This document shows, piece after piece, positions 19,234 to 28,200 of a stretch of DNA of 64,000 nt (position 1 is the first letter of the stretch; each line of letters opens with the position of its first letter). The position numbers and the translations under genes are program-made. Location: NCBI RefSeq assembly GCF_000294775.2, contig NZ_CP015506.1, positions 1,401,501 through 1,465,500 on the forward strand. Direction: 5' to 3'. A model generated the notes under the pieces. The model saw only the letters and a program-made list of their open reading frames with translations. It ran no database searches and was not told the origin of the DNA. Source of the stretch: Cytobacillus oceanisediminis 2691 (GTDB taxonomy: Bacteria; Bacillota; Bacilli; Bacillales; Cytobacillaceae).

Positions 19234-20526
19234 ATGAAAAAGTCACTATCTTTCTTTATGATGCTGGTATTAGTGATCGGAATGCTGGCAGCTTGCGGTC
19301 CTCAGCGTGAGGCACAGCCGGAAAACACAGATAAAGATAACGGCACAAGCGAAAACCAGGCTGAAGAGCCAAAACCGGAAAAATTAGTAGTTTGGGAAGA
19401 CACAGATAAAGGCATAGCTTTAAAGCCTGCCATTGAGTCTTTTGAAAAAGAATATGGAATTAAAGTTGAATTTAAAGAGTTGGGCATGGCAGATAAGATC
19501 CGTGACCAATTAAGACTTGATGGACCTGCGGGAAATGCACCTGACGTTGTTACACTTCCTCATGACCAGATTGGCCAGGTTGTAACTGAAGGTCTTCTTC
19601 AGGAAATCCAGGTAGAAGACAGTGTTCTTGATACTTTCACAGAATCATCCATCACTGCTCAAATGTTTGACGGAAAATTATATGGTCTTCCAAAAGCAAC
19701 TGAAACACCAGTTTTCATCTATAATAAAGCATTAATGGAAAAAGCTCCTGAAACAATGGATGAGCTTTACACTCAAGCTAAAGAATTGACGGCTGGCGGA
19801 CAGTACGGATTCCTGGCTCTATTCGATAACTTCTATTTCGCACACGGACCTATTGCTGGCATGGGCGGATATGTTTTCAAGGAAAATGACGGTGCATTAG
19901 ACCGTGAAGATGTAGGCTTAAACAACGAAGGCGCTGTTGAAGGTGCTGAGTTCATTCAAAAATGGTACAGTGAGGGCTTATTCCCTAAAGGAATCATCGG
20001 GGAAAGCGGCGGAGCAGCAATGGATGGCTTATTCAATGAAGGAAAAGCTGCTTCTGTTATGAATGGTCCATGGGCACTTCAAGGCATGAAGGATGCAGGA
20101 ATTGATGTTGGAGTTTCTGTAATGCCAAAGCTTCCTAACGGTGAGCCTGTTAAAACATTCATGGGTGTTAAAGGCTGGCATGTAACTGCATTCACTAAAA
20201 ACCCTTATTGGGCAACAAAATTTGTTGAGCATATTACAAATGAAGAAAACTCAAAAATCCGTTTCGAGACAACTCAGGAAATCCCTCCTGTAAAATCTCT
20301 TATTGAAGATCCTGTAATTGCAGACAATGAAGCTGCAAAAGCAGTCGCAGAGCAATCTCAATATGCTGTTCCAATGCCAAACATTCCTGAAATGGCTGAA
20401 GTCTGGGGACCAATGGCCTCTGCACTTCAAACGATTGCAACAGGAAAAGCTGAACCAAAGGCAGCACTTGACGATGCAGTAAAAACGATTAAAACAAATA
20501 TCGAAACAAATCACCCTGCCAAGTAA
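19234..20526 (+). CDS. mdxE: Maltodextrin-binding lipoprotein of an ABC transporter (MdxE/MalE type)
   Basis: 430-residue extracytoplasmic solute-binding protein. The signal peptide ends in a lipobox, MLVLVIGMLAAC, so it is anchored by a diacylglyceryl-Cys; a Glu/Asn-rich linker follows. The body matches the MalE family (VVWEDTDKGIALKPAIESFEKEYGIKV near the start; LFDNFYFAHGPIAG; WALQGMKDAG). It delivers maltose/maltodextrins to the two permeases encoded next. The start at 19234 follows AAAGGGGG. A strong hairpin after the stop may reduce downstream transcription and so favour excess binding protein. Confidence 0.92.
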   Translation: MKKSLSFFMMLVLVIGMLAACGPQREAQPENTDKDNGTSENQAEEPKPEKLVVWEDTDKGIALKPAIESFEKEYGIKVEFKELGMADKIRDQLRLDGPAGNAPDVVTLPHDQIGQVVTEGLLQEIQVEDSVLDTFTESSITAQMFDGKLYGLPKATETPVFIYNKALMEKAPETMDELYTQAKELTAGGQYGFLALFDNFYFAHGPIAGMGGYVFKENDGALDREDVGLNNEGAVEGAEFIQKWYSEGLFPKGIIGESGGAAMDGLFNEGKAASVMNGPWALQGMKDAGIDVGVSVMPKLPNGEPVKTFMGVKGWHVTAFTKNPYWATKFVEHITNEENSKIRFETTQEIPPVKSLIEDPVIADNEAAKAVAEQSQYAVPMPNIPEMAEVWGPMASALQTIATGKAEPKAALDDAVKTIKTNIETNHPAK

Positions 20527-20541
20527 ATCTTGACAGACAAA

Positions 20542-20577
20542 GGGCGGTACCTCCCAGGAGGTATTGCCCATCATTTT
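20542..20577 (+). terminator. Hairpin between the binding-protein and permease genes
   Basis: 13-bp stem GGGCGGTACCTCC/GGAGGTATTGCCC (two G-U pairs) with a 2-nt loop, then ATCATTTTTAT. Probably a partial terminator or mRNA-stabilising end. Confidence 0.78.
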
Positions 20578-20591
20578 TATATAATGCCAAA

Positions 20592-20652
20592 AACAGCAGA
20601 AGGAGCCCGCTTCGGCTTAGCTCCAAGAGCCGCTGTCGTCTGGAGCTAGACA
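20592..20652. repeat. Possible remnant of a dispersed repeat
   Basis: On the minus strand it begins TGTCTAGCTCCAGACGACAG, like the left end of common Bacillaceae intergenic repeats. It contains the hairpin TAGCTCCA/TGGAGCTA. The rest of the ~300-bp gap (20527-20826) holds the hairpin above, an operator at 20729 and the permease ribosome site. Confidence 0.4.
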
Positions 20653-20728
20653 GTTAATCAACTTCAGAATTAATACATTCATATCTTTAAATAGAAGCGG
20701 CAGAAGCCGCTTTCCTGTTCCTCTTTAA

Positions 20729-20742
20729 AGCAACCGTTTGCA
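20729..20742. promoter_or_regulatory. MalR-type operator upstream of the permease genes
   Basis: AGCAACCGTTTGCA; its reverse complement begins TGCAAACGGTTGC, nearly identical to the operator at 19177. A TATAAT lies ~40 bp downstream (20775 region), so the permease genes probably have their own regulated promoter. Confidence 0.6.
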
Positions 20743-20826
20743 CAAAAACAGCCGCTATTATTTTGGAAATGAATTATAATAATAGAAAATACTTTCTCCT
20801 ATAAAGAAAGGGGAGGCCACAGCCAT

Positions 20827-22110
20827 ATGGAAACAAAAAAAATGACATCCAATCATGGAAGAAATGCTGCTCTATTATCCATCCTGCCTGGATTTGGACA
20901 GTTTTATAATAAACAATTCGTGAAAGGTGCCATATTCTTAATTCTTACTGTTTCGTTCTTTGCAGCATTCTATGACACACTAAATTGGGGATTCTGGGGA
21001 CTTATTACACTGGGGGAAATTCCAGTTCTGGACCACTCAATTTTTCTCCTGATCGATGGAATTATCGCACTGATTGTAACAGCATTGGGACTTATCATAT
21101 ATGCTTTCAATATTTATGATGCATATAATAATGGAAAAAAACGTGATTTGGGGCTGAAATTAAACAGTGTCAGGGAACAGTACCACAATCTCCTTGATAA
21201 TGGTTTTCCATATTTAATGATATCACCAGGATTTTTTCTCTTAGTTTTCGTAGTTATTTTTCCTATCTTATTCGTAGTTCTTCTTGCATTTACAAACTAT
21301 GATCTATATCATTCTCCGCCTGCAAAACTGGTAGATTGGGTTGGCATTCAGAATTTTATCGATATCTTCAAGCTGGATTTATGGAGAAAAACCTTCTTTG
21401 GCGTAATGGGCTGGACAATAGTCTGGACTTTTGTAGCTACCTCTTTGCAGGTAGCTCTGGGTATTTTCCTGGCAATTCTCGTTAACCAGAAGGATCTTAA
21501 AGGGAAAGCGATTATCCGAACAATTTTCATTCTCCCTTGGGCAGTTCCTGCATTTATATCGATCCTGATTTTCTCAGGGATGTTCAATGAGACATTTGGT
21601 GTGATTAATAAAACGATTCTGGATGCAATTGGCATCGGTCCTGTTCCATGGATGACAGAGGAAAATTGGACACGTTTAGCATTAATTTTCATTCAGTCAT
21701 GGCTTGGATTCCCGTTCATTTTTGCTATGACAACAGGTGTGCTGCAGTCCATTCCGGATGAGCTTTATGAAGCTGCAACAGTGGATGGTGCAACGATCCT
21801 GCAGAAATTCACAAAAATCACTCTGCCGCTGGTTCTTTTTGCAACGGCACCCATTATCATTACTCAGTATACATTCAACTTCAACAACTTTAATGTTATC
21901 TTCTTGTTTAATGGCGGGGGACCGGCCATTCCGGGCCAAAATGCCGGCGGTTCGGATATTCTTATATCCTGGATTTATAAACTGACAATGACTTCTGCCC
22001 AATACGGCAAAGCCGCTGCAGTTACCATGATCCTATCACTCATAGTCATCACGGTAGCCCTATGGCAGTTTAGAAGAACAAAATCATTCCAAGAAGAGGA
22101 TTTGATGTAG
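20827..22110 (+). CDS. mdxF: Maltodextrin ABC transporter permease (MdxF/MalF type)
   Basis: 427 residues, about eight transmembrane helices. The N-terminus starts with a TM2-like stretch (ALLSILPGFGQFYNKQFVKGAIF) typical of Bacillus MdxF proteins. The EAA loop that docks on the ATPase is ELYEAATVDGATILQKFTKITLPL. It pairs with the next gene product, which starts 2 bp after this stop. No ATPase gene lies in the locus; in B. subtilis the shared ATPase MsmX energises the equivalent transporter, and a distant homologue presumably does so here. Confidence 0.92.
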   Translation: METKKMTSNHGRNAALLSILPGFGQFYNKQFVKGAIFLILTVSFFAAFYDTLNWGFWGLITLGEIPVLDHSIFLLIDGIIALIVTALGLIIYAFNIYDAYNNGKKRDLGLKLNSVREQYHNLLDNGFPYLMISPGFFLLVFVVIFPILFVVLLAFTNYDLYHSPPAKLVDWVGIQNFIDIFKLDLWRKTFFGVMGWTIVWTFVATSLQVALGIFLAILVNQKDLKGKAIIRTIFILPWAVPAFISILIFSGMFNETFGVINKTILDAIGIGPVPWMTEENWTRLALIFIQSWLGFPFIFAMTTGVLQSIPDELYEAATVDGATILQKFTKITLPLVLFATAPIIITQYTFNFNNFNVIFLFNGGGPAIPGQNAGGSDILISWIYKLTMTSAQYGKAAAVTMILSLIVITVALWQFRRTKSFQEEDLM

Positions 22111-22112
22111 CT

Positions 22113-22955
22113 ATGAGCATGAAGAAAAATAAAATTATCCGGCTGACTTTTTCCTATGTAATCATTGCCTTGATGAGCTTTATTGTGATTTATCCGCTTT
22201 TGTGGGTAGTGGGTTCTTCCTTAAATCCAGGCCAAAGTTTGTCGGGATCCACAATGTTTCCTGAAAATCCGACATTAGACCATTACAAATACCTTTTTGA
22301 TTCAGATAAATCCAATTATGTTAAATGGTACTGGAATTCTTTGAAAATAAGTACATTGACCATGATTTTAACGGTTATTACAGTATCCTTCACCGCGTAC
22401 TCATTTTCCCGTTACCGCTTTATCGGAAGGAAAAATGGATTATTAACTTTCCTGATACTGCAAATGATACCCAACTTTGCAGCGCTGATTGCCATATTTG
22501 TATTAGCGACAAGAACAGGTTTAATTGATACACATCTTGGATTAATCCTTGTGTATGTCGGCGGACAGATTCCAATGAATACCTGGCTGATGAAGGGTTA
22601 TCTCGATACGATTCCAAAAGAACTTGATGAATCTGCGAAAATGGATGGTGCGAGCCATCTGCGTGTCTTCTGGCAAATTGTTATGCCGCTGGCAAAACCA
22701 ATTGTTGCGGTAGTTGCGCTATTTTCATTCATAGCTCCTTTTGGGGATTTTATCCTTGCAAGAATTTTATTAAGAACAGATGAAAAGTTCACAATGGCTG
22801 TAGGATTGTATGAAATGGTTGCGAAGCAATTTGGAAATGAATTTACAAAGTTTGCTGCTGGCTCTGTTTTAATTGCCATTCCGATTGCTGCACTGTTCCT
22901 TATGTTCCAAAAATACTTTGTATCTGGTTTGACGGCAGGGGGAACAAAAGGCTAA
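22113..22955 (+). CDS. mdxG: Maltodextrin ABC transporter permease (MdxG/MalG type)
   Basis: 280 residues with six transmembrane helices and the EAA loop ELDESAKMDGASHLRVFWQIVMPL. It forms the second half of the membrane channel. Only two bases separate it from the upstream permease, so the two are co-translated; an in-frame ATG two codons on is a possible alternative start. The C-terminus QKYFVSGLTAGGTKG is the usual MalG ending. Confidence 0.93.
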   Translation: MSMKKNKIIRLTFSYVIIALMSFIVIYPLLWVVGSSLNPGQSLSGSTMFPENPTLDHYKYLFDSDKSNYVKWYWNSLKISTLTMILTVITVSFTAYSFSRYRFIGRKNGLLTFLILQMIPNFAALIAIFVLATRTGLIDTHLGLILVYVGGQIPMNTWLMKGYLDTIPKELDESAKMDGASHLRVFWQIVMPLAKPIVAVVALFSFIAPFGDFILARILLRTDEKFTMAVGLYEMVAKQFGNEFTKFAAGSVLIAIPIAALFLMFQKYFVSGLTAGGTKG

Positions 22956-23049
22956 TCTTAAAGGGCTGAAACTTTACTGGCCGCTGCAGTCTGCGAACTG
23001 AACTGGATTGCAGTCTCTCAGCGGCTTGAAAAATGAAGGAGGAGCGGCG

Positions 23050-24588
23050 ATGAATAAAGGAATCATAACCTTCATCTTAATCCCGTTTCTTCTTTTTTAT
23101 GCCCTGCCGGCAGGAGCAGCTGAAAAAGAAGAGCGTAAATGGCAAGATGAAACATTTTATTTCTTAATGGTTGACCGATTTAGCAATGGAGATCCCAACA
23201 ATGACTTTAAAGTCGATGTTCAGGACCCAAAAGCTTATCATGGCGGAGATTTTAAGGGGATTACAGAACGCCTGGATTATATTAAAGATATGGGGTTTAC
23301 CGCAATTTGGCTGACTCCCGTTTTTGATAATGAAGAGAAGGGCTATCACGGTTATTGGATTAAAGATTTTTATAACACGGAAGAGCACTTTGGCACAATG
23401 GATGAATTGAAGCAGTTAGTCCAAGAAGCTCACAAAAGAGATATGAAAGTGATTTTGGACTTTGTTGTAAATCATGTGGGCACCAATCACGAATGGGTTA
23501 ATGACCCCGGGAAAAAGGACTGGTTCCATGAAAAACAAGATATCATCAACTGGACGAATCAATCTGAGATTGAAAATGGCTGGATTTATGGACTCCCTGA
23601 TTTAAAGCAGGAAAACCCTGAGGTACAAAACTATTTAATTGATGCAGCAAAGTGGTGGATCGAAGAAACGGATATTGATGGATATCGTCTTGATACTGTA
23701 AAGCATGTTCCAAAATCATTCTGGACCGAATTCGCCAAAAATGTAAAGTCAGTCAAAGAAGACTTTTATTTGCTGGGGGAAGTATGGTCGGATGATCCAA
23801 AATATATTGCTGAATATGAAAAAACAGGAATAGACGGCTTTGTTGATTATCCTTTAAATGATCATTTAAGAACTGCCTTTGCAGAGCCTGACAAATCGTT
23901 AAGCTGGCTTTTTGCAAACTGGGACCGAAATAAGGCATTTTATGAAAATCCCTATCTAATGGGAAGCTTCATGGATAATCATGATACTGTCAGGTTCACT
24001 CGGGATGCTATCACAAAAAATCATCATCCGGGTCCAAGGTGGAAACTTGCCTTAACATACATGTATACCACACCTGGGATTCCAATTGTTTATTATGGAA
24101 GTGAAATAGCTATGGATGGCGGTGAGGACCCTGACAACCGCAGGCAAATGGATTTCCGTACAGATAAAGAACTGATTGATTATATCGCAAAACTTGGGGA
24201 AGTTAGGCAAATGCTGCCATCTTTAACAAGGGGCGACATGGAACTGCTGGAGGAAAAGGACGGTTTTGCCGTTTATAAACGGAATTACGAAGATGAAACA
24301 ACGGTTATTGTGATCAATAATTCAACAAAGTCACAGAAAGCGGTACTTGATTCCACTCAATTAGAAGAAGGAAAAGAGCTTCGCGGCATGATTGCTGATG
24401 ATCTCATCCGAGATAAAGACGGAAAATATGAGATGATCATTGACCGGGAAGAGGCTGAAGTATATGTTCTGGCAGAAAAATCGGGATTGAATATTCCGCT
24501 GATTGCTGCACTTGCAGCAGTTTATTCAGCCTTTATGATTTTTATCTATCTTTTATGGAAGCGGTCAAAACAGAAGAAATCCGAGTAA
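23050..24588 (+). CDS. Membrane-anchored extracellular alpha-amylase (GH13)
   Basis: 512 residues. A signal peptide (MNKGIITFILIPFLLFYALP then AGAAE) and a C-terminal transmembrane helix (PLIAALAAVYSAFMIFIYLLW) with a basic tail (KRSKQKK) place the catalytic domain outside, tethered to the membrane. GH13 regions: DFVVNHVG (I), GYRLDTVKHV with nucleophile Asp (II), LLGEVW with Glu (III), FMDNHDT (IV). It would trim starch or long dextrins at the cell surface for the adjacent transporter. AAGGAGGAG precedes the ATG; a frame 14 codons longer has no site. Confidence 0.9.
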   Translation: MNKGIITFILIPFLLFYALPAGAAEKEERKWQDETFYFLMVDRFSNGDPNNDFKVDVQDPKAYHGGDFKGITERLDYIKDMGFTAIWLTPVFDNEEKGYHGYWIKDFYNTEEHFGTMDELKQLVQEAHKRDMKVILDFVVNHVGTNHEWVNDPGKKDWFHEKQDIINWTNQSEIENGWIYGLPDLKQENPEVQNYLIDAAKWWIEETDIDGYRLDTVKHVPKSFWTEFAKNVKSVKEDFYLLGEVWSDDPKYIAEYEKTGIDGFVDYPLNDHLRTAFAEPDKSLSWLFANWDRNKAFYENPYLMGSFMDNHDTVRFTRDAITKNHHPGPRWKLALTYMYTTPGIPIVYYGSEIAMDGGEDPDNRRQMDFRTDKELIDYIAKLGEVRQMLPSLTRGDMELLEEKDGFAVYKRNYEDETTVIVINNSTKSQKAVLDSTQLEEGKELRGMIADDLIRDKDGKYEMIIDREEAEVYVLAEKSGLNIPLIAALAAVYSAFMIFIYLLWKRSKQKKSE

Positions 24589-24708
24589 TTTTGGCATTAG
24601 AGCCTCCCCTTCTTCCTATTCCTGTTAACTGTTTAAAAAAGGAAAGAAAATCAAACCTGTTTTGATTATAATATTAATAACAGAGACCTCACGGAGAGGG
24701 TGATTCTA

Positions 24709-25755
24709 TTGGCAGTCACAATTAAAGATGTAGCAAAGATGGCAAAAGTTGCGCCTTCTACTGTTTCAAGGGTAATTGCCAACAATCCTCGCATCAGCGA
24801 GAAAACTAAGCAAAAAGTCAGGGAAGCAATGGAACAGTTAGGATATCATCCGAATTTTATTGCCCGAAGCCTTGCAAGCCAATCAACCCGCGCAATTGGG
24901 CTGATAATGCCCAGTTCTACGGATGTTGTATTTCAGAACCCCTTCTTTCCAACTGTCCTTAGGGGTCTGAGCGAGGGAGCCCATGAAAGGCATTATGCTC
25001 TCCATATGACAACCGGGAAAACAGATGATGAGATCTATGAAGGTGTTGTCCAAATGGTACAGGGCGGCCGGGTAGATGGAGTGATATTGCTGTATTCAAA
25101 AGTGGAGGATAAAGTTCTGGCCTTCTTAAAAGATAGGGATTTCCCATTTGTTGTTATTGGCAAGCCTTTTTCGGACGAAGAAGAAATCACTTACGTGGAT
25201 AATAATAATTTCCGTGCAGCCAAAGAAGTAACGGAATATTTGATTAAGCTGGGCCATAAGCAAATTGCGTTTGTCGGCGGAAACTTGAATCTAACTGTTA
25301 CAGTTGAACGTCTGCTCGGCTATGAAAAAGCATTAAGGGATGCTGGAATTGAACTGGTAAATGAGTATATTGTTCATGAAGAATTCTTAAAAGAAGGAGG
25401 CCAGGAAGCTGTCAGAGAACTCATTTCCCTGACAAAACCTCCAACCGCCCTTGTGGTTGCCGACGATTTAATGGCATTGGGTGTCCTGAATACTCTGGAT
25501 GAAATGGGTATAAAAGTTCCTGAAGATATGTCTATCATCAGCTTTAATAATGTGCTTCTGGCTGAAATGTCCAGACCTCCTCTAACTTCTGTCGATATCA
25601 ATATATTCGATTTGGGATTTGAATCTGCCCGAAGCCTTATATACAGAATTGAAAACCCGCGGGAGCCTGTAAAGCGCATTATTATTCCCCATAAAATTGT
25701 AAAACGCTGCTCATGCAGCAGTCCGAAAACTGAAGAACCACAGATTGTATCGTAA
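24709..25755 (+). CDS. malR: LacI-family regulator of maltodextrin genes (MalR/MdxR type)
   Basis: 348 residues. The N-terminal LacI helix-turn-helix reads VTIKDVAKMAKVAPSTVSRV, with the hinge NFIARSLASQSTRAIGLIMP, followed by a periplasmic-binding-like effector domain. I use the TTG start at 24709, five to six bases after GAGAGGGTGA; an in-frame GTG lies at 24700. It is last in the sugar cluster and is the obvious candidate to bind the TGCAANCGNTTGCA-like sites at 18936, 19086, 19177 and 20729. B. subtilis YvdE has the same position relative to its cluster. Confidence 0.88.
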   Translation: MAVTIKDVAKMAKVAPSTVSRVIANNPRISEKTKQKVREAMEQLGYHPNFIARSLASQSTRAIGLIMPSSTDVVFQNPFFPTVLRGLSEGAHERHYALHMTTGKTDDEIYEGVVQMVQGGRVDGVILLYSKVEDKVLAFLKDRDFPFVVIGKPFSDEEEITYVDNNNFRAAKEVTEYLIKLGHKQIAFVGGNLNLTVTVERLLGYEKALRDAGIELVNEYIVHEEFLKEGGQEAVRELISLTKPPTALVVADDLMALGVLNTLDEMGIKVPEDMSIISFNNVLLAEMSRPPLTSVDINIFDLGFESARSLIYRIENPREPVKRIIIPHKIVKRCSCSSPKTEEPQIVS

Positions 25756-25756
25756 A

Positions 25757-25788
25757 AAAGGGAAGCCTGATGCAGGCTTCCCTTTTTT
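25757..25788 (+). terminator. Terminator after the LacI-type regulator
   Basis: Stem GGGAAGCCTG/CAGGCTTCCC with loop ATG, followed by six T. Confidence 0.95.
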
Positions 25789-25796
25789 ATCGCCGT

Positions 25797-25938
25797 CTAA
25801 CGGTCAGTAAGACTCACCAATGGAAGACTCCAGAGGATTCATAAGAGATCATTGGGAGTCAAACTGCCCGTATAGGCCAGATTGGTTCAACTAACAATCA
25901 GAGGGGTTAGTTGAACACTTTCTGATTGAAGTTTCACT
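25797..25938. repeat. Dispersed repeat B, copy 1
   Basis: Shares ordered blocks with 30298-30521: TCTAACGGNCAGTAAGACTC, CAAACTGCCCGTAT, CAACTAACAATCAG and CTGATTGAAG-TTCACT. The blocks form two potential stems (ACGGTCAGT with ACTGCCCGT; CAATCAGA with TTCTGATTG). It fills the gap between two convergent genes. Confidence 0.8.
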
Positions 25939-26808
25939 CTACCCGTTTACAATAGTGCCCCCATTCACATGAATCATCTGGCCGCTCACATAAGATGAAT
26001 CATCACTGGCAAGATAGACATAAGCCGGAGCTAATTCATAAGGCTGTCCTGCTCTGCCTATTGGGGTATTTGATCCAAATTTTGATACCTTATCCGCTGT
26101 GAATGTAGATGGAATAAGCGGTGTCCAAATAGGTCCAGGAGCAACTCCATTTACGCGAATTCCCTGTCCAGCCAGCGATTTGGCCAATGAGCGTGTAAAG
26201 GAGACAATCGCTCCTTTTGTTGAAGAATAGTCGATTAGCTGCTCGTTGCCTTCATAAGCTGTTATCGAAGCAGTATTGATAATTGAGCTCCCTTTTTTAA
26301 GGTGAGGAAGTACTGCTTTTGTCAGATGGAAGAATGAAAAGATGTTTGTTCGGAATGTTTTTTCAAGCTGTTCAGCAGTGATATCGAGCAGGCTTTTTTG
26401 AGGATGCTGCTCGGCTGCATTATTAACCAGTACATCGATTTGCCCAAATTTATCAAGTGTTTTCCTGACTGCATCCTTACAGAATGTTTCGCTTCCAAGA
26501 TCTCCGGAGATCAGCAGACAGTCTTGTCCTTCAGCCTGAATGGCCTCTTTAGTCTTTTCTGCGTCTTCATGTTCTTCCAGATAGACAATCGCCACGCTGG
26601 CTCCTTCTTTGGCAAAATTAATGGCAGCTGATTTTCCGATGCCGCTGTCTCCGCCTGTTATTAAAACAACTTTTCCTTTTAATTTATCGGACCCTTTATA
26701 ATTTGGATCAACAGTTTGGGGCTCAGGCTGCATTGGCGCCTCTGTGCCGGGCTGATGATCCTGATGCTGAGGCGGAAATTCCTTTGGATTGTTTTGAGTA
26801 TTAGACAT
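25939..26808 (-). CDS. Short-chain dehydrogenase/reductase, YhdF/YdaD-like
   Basis: 289 residues. Rossmann motif TGGDSGIG, the NNAAEQ motif, catalytic Ser in INTASITAYEG and YSSTKGA (Tyr-x3-Lys) are all present. A ~40-residue Pro/Gln-rich N-terminal extension before GSDKLKGKVVLITGG is typical of the YhdF/YdaD group of stress-related SDRs in Bacillus; the substrate is unknown. The start at 26808 has GGAGG upstream; a 7-codon longer frame lacks one. I could not find a clear sigma-B promoter. Confidence 0.88.
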   Translation of the reverse strand: MSNTQNNPKEFPPQHQDHQPGTEAPMQPEPQTVDPNYKGSDKLKGKVVLITGGDSGIGKSAAINFAKEGASVAIVYLEEHEDAEKTKEAIQAEGQDCLLISGDLGSETFCKDAVRKTLDKFGQIDVLVNNAAEQHPQKSLLDITAEQLEKTFRTNIFSFFHLTKAVLPHLKKGSSIINTASITAYEGNEQLIDYSSTKGAIVSFTRSLAKSLAGQGIRVNGVAPGPIWTPLIPSTFTADKVSKFGSNTPIGRAGQPYELAPAYVYLASDDSSYVSGQMIHVNGGTIVNG

Positions 26809-26928
26809 TACGAAATCCCTCCAAATCATTAATACTCTTTTAATTCCATTTTATTATGGTAAAAAAACATGGAAATTATTTGCATTGCTCTTATATAATG
26901 GATTTAAAAAAGAGTGGGGGAACAGGAT

Positions 26929-27432
26929 TTGCAGATTCGATCAGCTGACAAAAGTGATGCAGAAGCCATTTTGGCGCATTGCCGGAAAGCTTTTGGAGAA
27001 ACTGATTTTTTAATGACTGAGGCGGATGAGTTTAATTTAACAATTGAAGAAGAGGAAGCGTGGCTTGAGCAGAGCATTAGAACTGGAGATCTTATTTTAT
27101 TAGCGGAAGTTGACAATGAAGTGATTGGAATGCTGAACTTTCGGCGTTCAAAAAGCAAAAAGGTAAACCATCTGGGTTATTTCGGGATCACAATACAGAA
27201 GAAGCATTGTAACCAGGGACTGGGAAGCAAAATGATGGAGCAATTTTTGAAGTGGGCGCAAGAGGAGCCAGGTCTTGAAAAAGTATGCCTGGAAGTCTTT
27301 TCGTATAACCAAAGAGCAATCCATCTGTACAAGCGATTTGGATTTCAGGAGGAAGGACGCAAAATTAAACATATTAAAAGAAGCGATGGGTCTTATGCAG
27401 ATGAATTAATGATGTATAAATTTGTAAAATAA
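26929..27432 (+). CDS. GNAT-family N-acetyltransferase
   Basis: 167 residues. The sequence begins LQIRSADKSDAEAILAHC, and the acetyl-CoA loop (QKKHCNQGLGSKMMEQFLKWA, a Q/R-x2-G-x-G/A variant) and C-terminal NQRAIHLYKRFGFQEEG are clear. A TTG start at 26929 behind GGGGGAAC gives the usual family N-terminus; an in-frame GTG lies at 26914. Acceptor substrate unknown. It is divergent from the SDR gene and convergent with yajQ. Confidence 0.85.
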   Translation: MQIRSADKSDAEAILAHCRKAFGETDFLMTEADEFNLTIEEEEAWLEQSIRTGDLILLAEVDNEVIGMLNFRRSKSKKVNHLGYFGITIQKKHCNQGLGSKMMEQFLKWAQEEPGLEKVCLEVFSYNQRAIHLYKRFGFQEEGRKIKHIKRSDGSYADELMMYKFVK

Positions 27433-27519
27433 CCCTTAGCATTCTTTCTCAAACGGTGAAAATTATAAAATCAGCAAATAAATTCATTTAAGCAAGCTGG
27501 TTTTTCTGAAAAATTAAAA

Positions 27520-27546
27520 AAGCAAACGGATTTTCTCCGTTTGCTT
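27520..27546. terminator. Bidirectional terminator GNAT / yajQ
   Basis: Perfect 11-bp stem AAGCAAACGGA/TCCGTTTGCTT with a 5-nt loop; strong T run on the minus strand. Confidence 0.92.
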
Positions 27547-27550
27547 AAAA

Positions 27551-28042
27551 TTACCGATAATTTACGAATTGAACATCAACAGTCAAATCTGCCTCTTTAA
27601 CAGCAGCAATAATCTTCTGCAGGTCATCGCGGTTTTTGCCGGTTACTCGGACCTGATCATCCTGAACCTGGCTCTTCACCTTTAAACCGCTGTTTTTAAT
27701 AAGGGTATTGATCTTCTTGGCATTGTCTTTATCAATTCCCTGGACAAGCTTTGCTCTTTGGCGTACAGTTCCGCCTGATGCCCCCTCAATCTTGCTGTAA
27801 TCAAGATTTTTTACAGGTATGCCCCTTTTTATCAATTTACTCAATAAAACATCTTTAAGCTGTTCCATTTTAAATTCATCATCAGATAGAAGCACGAGCT
27901 CTTCTTTATCGAGCTTTATATCACTTTTGCTGCCTTTAAAGTCATAACGGGTGGAGATTTCCTTCATGGCAATATTAATGGCATTGGTTACTTCAGAAAA
28001 GTCAACTTTGGATACAATATCAAATGAGCTTTCTTTAGACAT
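27551..28042 (-). CDS. yitK: YajQ-family nucleotide-binding protein (YitK)
   Basis: 163 residues, the family length, beginning [20 protein letters not shown]. The two-lobed YajQ fold is marked by [11 protein letters not shown] and [21 protein letters not shown] at the end. Members bind RNA/nucleotides, and some proteobacterial homologues bind c-di-GMP; the Bacillus role is undefined. AAGGAGG precedes the ATG. Followed by a strong terminator and divergent from yitL, as in B. subtilis (yitK-yitL). Confidence 0.93.
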   Translation of the reverse strand: MSKESSFDIVSKVDFSEVTNAINIAMKEISTRYDFKGSKSDIKLDKEELVLLSDDEFKMEQLKDVLLSKLIKRGIPVKNLDYSKIEGASGGTVRQRAKLVQGIDKDNAKKINTLIKNSGLKVKSQVQDDQVRVTGKNRDDLQKIIAAVKEADLTVDVQFVNYR

Positions 28043-28200
28043 GACAGCCTCCTTGGAGATAACATTTTAAGTTTCACTTCTTGTCCTTATTATAGTAAAA
28101 TATAGCAGTTCAAACAACTTTAGGAGTTATGTGATCTTAATTGGGAAAGATTTAATATAATGAATATTTGTTTACTGGAAACTAAGAAGGAGGAAAAGGG

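Noticed and set aside
20592..20652. Insertion sequence remnant
   Set aside because: No transposase fragment or clear terminal repeats; only a hairpin and a short match to repeat ends, so it is listed as a low-confidence repeat.
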